A stretch of DNA of 64,000 nt, taken from the NCBI RefSeq assembly GCF_004358105.1, contig NZ_SMYL01000005.1:62001-126000 (forward strand). The letters run 5' to 3'. The notes below the pieces were generated by a model. The model saw only the letters and a list, made by a program, of their open reading frames with translations, made no database searches and was not told the origin of the DNA. The position numbers and the translations under genes were made by a program. Positions 60,756 through 64,000 of the stretch are shown one piece after another; positions within the stretch are counted from its first letter, which is position 1; each line of letters begins with the position of its first letter. Source of the stretch: Sapientia aquatica. Lineage in GTDB: Bacteria; Pseudomonadota; Gammaproteobacteria; Burkholderiales; Burkholderiaceae_D.

Positions 60756-61126
60756 TAGTTTTGCACCGCGTAGGAAGTCGCTTGGTGTGACTTATTTGAG
60801 AGGTTCGTGCTGTGACTTCATCCCAATAAGTTAGCGTACATAAAGCAGATTGCCCCCATTAATTCGAACGAAATCTATCGTTCGAGTAAATGGGGGTATT
60901 TTTTTTTGAATCATTTATTGTGGCCACATGTTCTATGCACAATCGTGCTTCTGACTTGCACCAAAGCATCTTTTACTAAAATGTAGGAGAATTGTGAAAT
61001 CCAATTTTTTGTGGCTACACATTTTAAAAATTTGGAGATGCCTTGTACTGGGAACGCCTTTTCAAGCAGAAAGGCAAGAACTAACCATCGTTGGATCACA
61101 ATTGATAACAATAAAGGGAGCACCGC
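60756..61126 (+). other. Intergenic region before the M61 peptidase gene
   Basis: 371 bp. It holds the strong terminator at 60853-60907. The remaining 219 bp should contain the promoter of the peptidase gene; no convincing hexamers, repeats or small gene are seen there. Confidence 0.5.
60853..60907 (+). terminator. Terminator after the DJ-1 family gene
   Basis: Outer stem CCCCCATT (60853-60860)/AATGGGGG (60889-60896), inner stem CGAACGA (60865-60871)/TCGTTCG (60878-60884), then TATTTTTTTTT. It lies 97 nt past the stop. Confidence 0.9.
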
Positions 61127-63052
61127 ATGATTAAAAATTCTAAGCTGCCATGGCAGCCACTCTTGCACGTTTTACTGGCGGCCAGCGCGACTGTAACACC
61201 GCTGTTGGCTGCGTCGGCCGACAGCGTCAAAGACACGCCATATTTTGGAACATTGGCCCTCGATGTTGACTTGCGTGACGCACCGCGCAAGCTGTTTCAT
61301 GTGCATGAATCTATTCCAGTTAAATCCGGCGCGCTCACCTTGCGCTATCCGAAATGGATTCCGGGCGAGCATTCCCCAAGTGGCACGCTGGACAATGTGA
61401 CTAATCTAAAAATTTCTGCCAAGGGCCAAGTGCTTAGTTGGCGGCGTGATTTGGTGGATATGTTTTCGCTCAATTTAAAAGTACCGGACGGCGTCGCCCA
61501 ACTTGAGTTGGCGTTTGATTATTTATCGCCAGCGGGCGGCGGCGAATTTGGTCAAAGCACGTCCGCTACGCCGAATCTGGCTGAGCTGGAATGGAACCAA
61601 GTGACGTTTTATCCGGCTGGTTATGCCGTGCGCCAAATTCCTGTTGTCTCCAGTATTCGCGTTCCTAGCGGATGGCATTTCGCTACCGCGCTCGATAGCA
61701 AGGTGGAGCAAGATGGCACAATCCGCTTCGCCCAAGTCAGCGTTGAACAGTTAGTTGATTCGCCCTTATTCACCGGCGTGAATTACAAACAGATCGACTT
61801 AGCACCGGGCGCTTCTGTACCGGTGCGTCTGAATGTGTTCGGCGACCGCGACGCCAACATCCAAGTCACGCCTGAACAAATTGCACGTCATCAAGCGATG
61901 GTGAAACAGGCCGTGGCATTGTTCGGTGCTCAACATTACGGTCATTACGATTTCCTGTTTGCGGTTTCTGATAAAACCGGCTCATTTGGTCTAGAACATC
62001 ATCAATCGAGCGACGACCGTATCTATGCCGATTTTTTCACTGACCCAGAACTATTCGCTCGCGGCGCAGGTTTGCTGCCGCACGAATATGTGCATTCTTG
62101 GAATGGCAAATTCCGCCGTCCCGCAGGTTTGGCCACGCCGGATTACAGCGCACCGATGGAAGGCGATTTGCTATGGGTGTATGAAGGCTTGACCGAATAT
62201 TTAGGTAATGTCCTGACTGCACGTTCCGGTCTTTGGAACGCGCAACAATACCGCGACGCATTGGCGATGACGGCGGCGCAGATGGATCATGTTCCGGGTC
62301 GCGCATGGCGTTCGTTGCAAGATACCGCTGACGCTGCGCAACGTCTGTATTACGAACCACGCGCGTGGGTTAGCTCCCGCCGGTCCGTGGATTACTATCC
62401 AGAAGGTGAATTGGTCTGGCTTGATGTCGATACGAAGATTCGTGAACTGTCGGCCAATAAACATTCCTTAGACGATTTCACCCACGCTTTCCACGGTATC
62501 GATAACGGCAGCATGAAGGTCACGCCGTATCGTTTTGACGATGTGGTCGCGACACTGAATGGCGTGCAAGCCTATGATTGGCGTGCTTTCTTGACCCAAC
62601 GACTAAACAGCCACGAAGTGCGAGCGCCGTTGGATGGCATTGTCCGCGGTGGATGGAAGCTAACTTACAGCGACACGCCAAGCGCGTTTTTCAAGGCATC
62701 GGAAAAGGCCAATAAAGTGACCGACCGTAGCTACTCTTTGGGTCTTATCGTCTCTGCTGGGAACGACAAAGGTGCGGTCAACGATGTGATTTGGGGCAGT
62801 CCGGCATTTGACGCTGGCTTAACTCCTGGTATGTCTATCGTTGCCGTGGCAGGCGAAGAATACAGCAGCGACGAACTCGATAACGCGATCGCTACGGCGG
62901 CTAAATCGAAAAAGCCTATCGAACTGCTAGTTAAAAATAGTAATAGCTATTCGACGGTGCGTCTGGCGTGGTTCGACGGGCAGAAATATCCGCAATTAAC
63001 GCGAGTAGAATGGCAACCTGATCGGCTGAGCGATATTACTGCCGCACATTAA
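61127..63052 (+). CDS. M61 family glycyl aminopeptidase
   Basis: 641 aa exported protease. Signal peptide in residues 1-30 (ending LLAASA). Beta-rich N-terminal domain, then the M61 catalytic domain with zinc motif LLPHEYVHSWNGKFRRP (HExxH) and downstream glutamate in LWVYEGLTEYLG. Residues about 540-630 are a PDZ domain (SLGLIVSAGNDKGAVNDVIWGSPAFDAGLTPGM). AAAGGGAGC precedes the ATG. Likely periplasmic turnover of Gly/Ala peptides. Stand-alone gene. Confidence 0.92.
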   Translation: MIKNSKLPWQPLLHVLLAASATVTPLLAASADSVKDTPYFGTLALDVDLRDAPRKLFHVHESIPVKSGALTLRYPKWIPGEHSPSGTLDNVTNLKISAKGQVLSWRRDLVDMFSLNLKVPDGVAQLELAFDYLSPAGGGEFGQSTSATPNLAELEWNQVTFYPAGYAVRQIPVVSSIRVPSGWHFATALDSKVEQDGTIRFAQVSVEQLVDSPLFTGVNYKQIDLAPGASVPVRLNVFGDRDANIQVTPEQIARHQAMVKQAVALFGAQHYGHYDFLFAVSDKTGSFGLEHHQSSDDRIYADFFTDPELFARGAGLLPHEYVHSWNGKFRRPAGLATPDYSAPMEGDLLWVYEGLTEYLGNVLTARSGLWNAQQYRDALAMTAAQMDHVPGRAWRSLQDTADAAQRLYYEPRAWVSSRRSVDYYPEGELVWLDVDTKIRELSANKHSLDDFTHAFHGIDNGSMKVTPYRFDDVVATLNGVQAYDWRAFLTQRLNSHEVRAPLDGIVRGGWKLTYSDTPSAFFKASEKANKVTDRSYSLGLIVSAGNDKGAVNDVIWGSPAFDAGLTPGMSIVAVAGEEYSSDELDNAIATAAKSKKPIELLVKNSNSYSTVRLAWFDGQKYPQLTRVEWQPDRLSDITAAH

Positions 63053-63081
63053 GTCAATGGCAAATCGTAGTTAAATAGTGA

Positions 63082-63107
63082 GCTGATCGTCTGGTGGGGC
63101 GATCAGC
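63082..63107 (+). terminator. Hairpin after the M61 gene
   Basis: GCTGATCG (63082-63089)/CGATCAGC (63100-63107), loop 10 nt, followed by CTGTTTACTC. It lies 30 nt after the stop; the T-run is poor. Confidence 0.45.
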
Positions 63108-63295
63108 CTGTTTACTCAAATTCTTGATGTGGCACTGAAATAGCTGTTCGGTTTTGATGTGAAGGGCTATCTGAAACGGCACATTTTGGGCGCTGGCGAA
63201 TATTGCTCGTTTGAACTAATGCAAGACAATGATCGTCGGCGGATTTGATCAATCAAATCAAACTTTCAATTTGGCAATAAACTGAAGAGTCTCCT

Positions 63296-64000
63296 ATGGC
63301 TAATAAAGTGAGTTGTATCGCTGCAGCGTTGCTGATTGCAAGCATTGCAAACACGAGTAATTCGTTCGCGCAAAATGCCAAAATATCCGCCGCAATCGAA
63401 TTAAGCCCCTACAGCCAAGTCATAGAAAAAGTTTTTAAATCGGCTGGATTTTCCACGACGATTGAGTATTTTCCTGGCGAACGTTCGTTTCAAATGGTTA
63501 CCAACGGCGAGGTCGATGCAGAGTTTGCCCGTGTAAAATCAGCGATTGATCCGGTTAAGGACAAGATAATCTTGGTCGGCCCGATCGCCTGCTCTGAATT
63601 GGTGGCATTTGCCCGAGCCGATAGTCACCTCAGCGTTTCTGACGTTATTAGCAATCATGATCTAGCTATTGCCGTACCTTATGTATCGAAAGCAGGGGTC
63701 AAGTACGCCAAAGAGAATAAATTAAAGTTTCAAACCGTCAGCACCCACGAGTCAATGTACAAAATGCTGATGGCTAAGCGATTTGATATCGTCATTGATT
63801 CAACGCTAAACGGAAATATTATGCTCAAGCAGCAGCATTTAGACGGCCAAATCGTTGAAGTGGGCGATGTGCTCTCTGCTGAACCCGCGTACTTATTGGT
63901 CAATGCTCGTCATCCAGATTGGGCGAAAAAATTACAAACCGCATTTGACGCCGCAATCCGTGATGGTTCGTTGCAACGCACGGTTGGGGACATCAATGTT
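63296..64000 (+). CDS. Periplasmic solute-binding protein, family 3-like (partial, cut by window edge)
   Basis: Open from ATG 63296 to the last base, 235 codons without stop. Signal peptide MANKVSCIAAALLIASIANT ending near SFAQ. The mature part has ISAAIELSPYSQVIEKVFKSAG, TIEYFPGERSFQMVTNGEVDAEF and a C-terminal DIVIDSTLNGNIML, fitting the transporter substrate-binding fold (SBP_bac_3 type) seen in amino-acid ABC systems and in sensor-linked binding proteins. No permease is visible. Ligand unknown. Confidence 0.8.
   Translation, partial: MANKVSCIAAALLIASIANTSNSFAQNAKISAAIELSPYSQVIEKVFKSAGFSTTIEYFPGERSFQMVTNGEVDAEFARVKSAIDPVKDKIILVGPIACSELVAFARADSHLSVSDVISNHDLAIAVPYVSKAGVKYAKENKLKFQTVSTHESMYKMLMAKRFDIVIDSTLNGNIMLKQQHLDGQIVEVGDVLSAEPAYLLVNARHPDWAKKLQTAFDAAIRDGSLQRTVGDINV

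Noticed and set aside
61090-61118. CACAATTGATAACAATAA resembling a lac-type operator before the M61 gene
   Set aside because: Only part of the sequence is similar, it is not symmetric, and no LacI-family gene is near.

Overview
The window reads as one continuous stretch of a betaproteobacterial chromosome, most likely order Burkholderiales and possibly near Oxalobacteraceae/Undibacterium. The grounds are the gltA-sucA-sucB-lpdA-zapE order, a structured leader in front of sucA that resembles the sucA RNA motif known from Burkholderiales, the tsaB-rimI-glycosylase-like-DUF1853 order, and a B12-riboswitch-led btu/cob cluster. Genus is a guess. I saw no tRNA, rRNA, insertion sequence, phage gene or CRISPR array.

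Layout. (1) 1-8727: TCA-cycle block on the plus strand: end of sdhA, sdhB, sdhE, gltA, sucA, sucB, lpdA, separated by hairpins. (2) 8875-11638: zapE, a small lipoprotein and two half-size chromate-transporter (CHR) proteins. (3) 11653-19016, minus strand: seven tightly packed genes that together look like a GDP-linked legionaminic-acid (nonulosonate) pathway: LegF, LegB, LegC, a FemAB/GNAT protein, LegG, LegI and a PtmE-like nucleotidyltransferase. (4) 19279-28418, plus strand: two overlapping TPR-glycosyltransferase genes of FlmG type (the second with an N-terminal SEC-C zinc motif), then fliC, flaG, fliD, fliS and fliT. Clear sigma-28 promoters precede fliC and fliD. Blocks 3 and 4 form an apparently near-complete flagellin glycosylation and filament-assembly island.

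(5) 28501-34781, minus strand: a secreted metallo-beta-lactamase-fold hydrolase, then a compact three-gene operon (group II PLP decarboxylase, ATP-grasp ligase with a helical N-terminus, class V PLP enzyme) that I cannot match to a known pathway, then marC. The operon is the best candidate for an undescribed small-molecule system. (6) 35094-47266: mostly housekeeping genes (DUF1289 protein, an orphan molybdopterin hydroxylase large subunit, thioredoxin-like protein, tsaB, rimI, a degenerate uracil-DNA-glycosylase-like protein, DUF1853 protein, a periplasmic hypothetical, lplT, alr, radA, a TPR membrane protein, an isochorismatase-like hydrolase).

(7) 47380-57994: promoter, cobalamin riboswitch, a perfect 18-bp hairpin, then btuB-btuC-btuD-cobT-cobS-cobC-cobO-cobU-btuF-cobQ, i.e. 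corrinoid uptake plus adenosylation, amidation and lower-ligand assembly. (8) 58116-64000: a Tat/Sec-exported TlpA/SCO-like protein, a regulatory region with two copies of a TetR-type operator, an operator-overlapped promoter and an internal terminator (possible sRNA or attenuator), an alkenal/quinone reductase and a DJ-1/PfpI-family protein (electrophile defence), an M61 glycyl aminopeptidase, and a periplasmic solute-binding protein cut by the window edge.
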